NCBI RefSeq assembly: GCF_040256395.1
Contig: NZ_CP158299.1
Location: forward strand, 1-64,000
Source: Deinococcus sonorensis KR-87
Lineage (GTDB): Bacteria > Deinococcota > Deinococci > Deinococcales > Deinococcaceae
Direction: 5' to 3'
Length of the DNA: 64,000 nucleotides
The notes under the pieces were generated by a model. That model was given only the letters and a program-made list of their open reading frames with translations, had not been told where the DNA came from and searched no databases. Below, in pieces: positions 62,549-64,000 of this stretch. Each line of letters starts with the position of its first letter. Position 1 is the stretch's first letter. The position numbers and the translations under genes were made by a program.

Positions 62549-62791
62549 ATGAAAACCGACCCCTCGGATCTGGCCCAGTTCATCGCCGTGAGCATCGTGG
62601 AGCAGCCGTCGCAGGTCCGCGTCACGCGGCGCGGGTCCAACGTGCTGGTGCGGGTGGCGCCGGGCGAGGAGGGGCGGCTGATCGGGCGCCAGGGCCGGGT
62701 GATCCAGGCGATCCGCACGCTGGTCCGGGCCGTCACCGACCCCGGCGAGCGCATCAACGTGGACCTGGACGCCCCCCGCAAGGAGCGCTGA
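62549..62791 (+). CDS. khpA: KH-domain RNA-binding protein KhpA
   Basis: An 80-aa single KH domain of the KhpA/YlqC type with the GxxG loop in EGRLIGRQGRVIQAIRTLV. Binds RNA and, in other bacteria, partners with KhpB in cell envelope or division control. Located in its usual place between rpsP and rimM. Confidence 0.93.
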   Translation: MKTDPSDLAQFIAVSIVEQPSQVRVTRRGSNVLVRVAPGEEGRLIGRQGRVIQAIRTLVRAVTDPGERINVDLDAPRKER

Positions 62792-62794
62792 GCA

Positions 62795-63325
62795 TTGATT
62801 CCTGAAGACGTGACCCGCATCGGGCACCTGCTCTCGCCGCACGGCGTGCGTGGGGCCATCAAACTGTTCGTGATCGGCGAGCCGGCCCAGCTGCTCAAGC
62901 TTCAGCGGCTGTACGTGGAGACGCTCGGCTGGCGCAAGGTGCAGGGCCTGCAGATGATGGGCCCGGGGCTGGTGGTGCAGCTGGCGGGCGTATCAGACCG
63001 CACGGCTGCCGAGGGGCTGCAGGGCCTGCAGGTGTACGCCCACGACCGTGAACTGCCCGCCCTGCCGGAGGGCGAGTACTACTACCATGAGCTGCGCGGC
63101 CTGAGCGTTGAGGACGATGCCGGCACCCGGCTGGGCGAGGTGGTGGACGTGCAGGACGCCGGCCACCAGGACCTGCTGGTGGTGCAGCATCCGGGCGGCG
63201 AGTCGCTGGTGCCGTTGCAGGCGCCCTACGTGATTGTGAAGCGTGGGCTGTGCGTGGTGCTGCGGGACGCGCCGGAGGGCCTGCTGGGCGAGGGCGCTGA
63301 AGTGGTGGAGGGCGAGCAGCCGTGA
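62795..63325 (+). CDS. rimM: Ribosome maturation factor RimM
   Basis: Binds S19 and assists 16S rRNA processing. The 176-aa protein starts [21 protein letters not shown], the RimM N-domain, and continues with the PRC-barrel ([26 protein letters not shown]). TTG 62795 is chosen because AAGGAG lies 10 nt upstream and no ATG occurs before the conserved start; the stop overlaps trmD. Confidence 0.95.
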   Translation: MIPEDVTRIGHLLSPHGVRGAIKLFVIGEPAQLLKLQRLYVETLGWRKVQGLQMMGPGLVVQLAGVSDRTAAEGLQGLQVYAHDRELPALPEGEYYYHELRGLSVEDDAGTRLGEVVDVQDAGHQDLLVVQHPGGESLVPLQAPYVIVKRGLCVVLRDAPEGLLGEGAEVVEGEQP

Positions 63326-64000
63326 ACCCCGAGGCCGGCCCGCTGCGCTTCAGCCTCTTCACCCTGTTCCCGGAGCTGCTGCTCCCGTTTACCCAGGAGG
63401 CGCTGCTCGGTAAGGCGGCGCGGCAGGGCCTGCTGGCCTTCGACGTGATTCAGCTGCGCGACTTCGCCGGCAACCGGCACCACAAGGTGGACAGCCCGCC
63501 GGCCGGTGGCGGGGCCGGCATGGTGATCCGGGTGGACGTGGTGGAGCGGGCGCTGGCCAGCCTGCCTACCCCGCCGGACGAGGTGATCCTGCTGACCCCG
63601 GCGGGCCAGCCGTTCACCCAGCGGCTGGCCGAGCAGCTGTCGGAGCGGCAGCACCTCGCGCTGCTGTGCGGGCGGTACGAGGGCTTCGATACGCGGGTGG
63701 AGCGGCTGGCCACCCGCGAGGTGAGCATCGGGGACTACGTGATGATGGGCGGTGAGGCGGCGGCCGCCTGCATCGTGGAGGCGGTGGGGCGGCTGCGGCC
63801 CGGCGTGATCGGGGACGCCGAGAGCCACCGCGCCGACAGCTTTTCCAGCGGCCTGCTGGACTACCCGGAGTACACCCGGCCGCCGGTGTGGCAGGACGAG
63901 ACGATTCCGGAGGTGCTGCTGGGCGGCAACCACGCGGCCATCGAGCGCTGGCGGCGCGATCAGGCGCTGGCCCGCACGCTGGCGCGCCGCCCGGACCTGC
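63322..64000 (+). CDS. trmD: tRNA (guanine-N1)-methyltransferase TrmD, cut at window end
   Basis: Methylates G37 of tRNAs. The SPOUT knot motifs [13 protein letters not shown] and [31 protein letters not shown] are intact, as are the N-terminal [11 protein letters not shown] and [12 protein letters not shown] 63322 overlaps the rimM stop by 4 nt. About 226 codons are present; the last part of the C-terminal domain lies beyond the window. Confidence 0.96.
   Translation, partial: MNPEAGPLRFSLFTLFPELLLPFTQEALLGKAARQGLLAFDVIQLRDFAGNRHHKVDSPPAGGGAGMVIRVDVVERALASLPTPPDEVILLTPAGQPFTQRLAEQLSERQHLALLCGRYEGFDTRVERLATREVSIGDYVMMGGEAAAACIVEAVGRLRPGVIGDAESHRADSFSSGLLDYPEYTRPPVWQDETIPEVLLGGNHAAIERWRRDQALARTLARRPDL

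Overview
The window reads as a chromosomal segment of a Deinococcus-type bacterium. Evidence: very GC-rich DNA with strong G/C third-position bias; a dnaK-grpE-dnaJ cluster under an HspR-type operator; neighbouring crtB and crtI; a manganese catalase; and a large share of genes whose start codon lies only 5-8 nt after a TANNNT -10 box. The last is the leaderless-mRNA architecture known from Deinococcus. The species cannot be named from sequence alone.

Layout. 1-10.4 kb: an ftsH protease, the dnaK/grpE/dnaJ heat-shock cluster, then an MFS transporter, CBS protein, short-chain dehydrogenase and nitroreductase on the minus strand. 10.4-20.5 kb: cyclopropane fatty acid synthase, fdhD, two small proteins, a second MFS protein, ychF, a kinase-fold phosphotransferase, manganese catalase and a ligase-less Pnkp (RNA-end kinase/phosphatase). 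20.5-35.8 kb: envelope and secreted proteins, the carotenoid pair crtB-crtI, metG behind what looks like a Met-codon leader-peptide attenuator, a GDSL lipoprotein, a GH13 glucosidase, a CCA-type nucleotidyltransferase and a lipoprotein hydrolase. 35.83 kb: tRNA-Ala(UGC).

35.86-43.11 kb is a 7.25-kb integrative element inserted in that tRNA gene. It is bounded by 50-bp perfect direct repeats (the tRNA 3' half). It carries a tyrosine integrase next to the tRNA, an excisionase-like HTH protein, a protein with a plausible degenerate HUH-Rep motif set, and several small unknown proteins. The int/xis/rep combination recalls small integrating-plasmid elements; no transfer gene is visible.

43.1-64 kb is backbone again: a DinB protein, a GGDEF cyclase, an amino-acid ABC permease behind a 14-codon upstream ORF, the oxidative pentose phosphate operon gnd-zwf-opcA-pgl, queG, glutamine cyclotransferase, nif3-tmk, a TrmB-type regulator, a CtpA protease, the divisome operon ftsE-ftsX-envC-like, and rpsP-khpA-rimM-trmD running off the right edge.

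Most notable: the metG attenuator (a 15-codon leader with MMRM, a 14-bp antiterminator mutually exclusive with an intrinsic terminator, and a leaderless leader ORF), the tRNA-Ala element with its candidate Rep and repeated arm-like sites, and the stand-alone kinase-phosphatase Pnkp.
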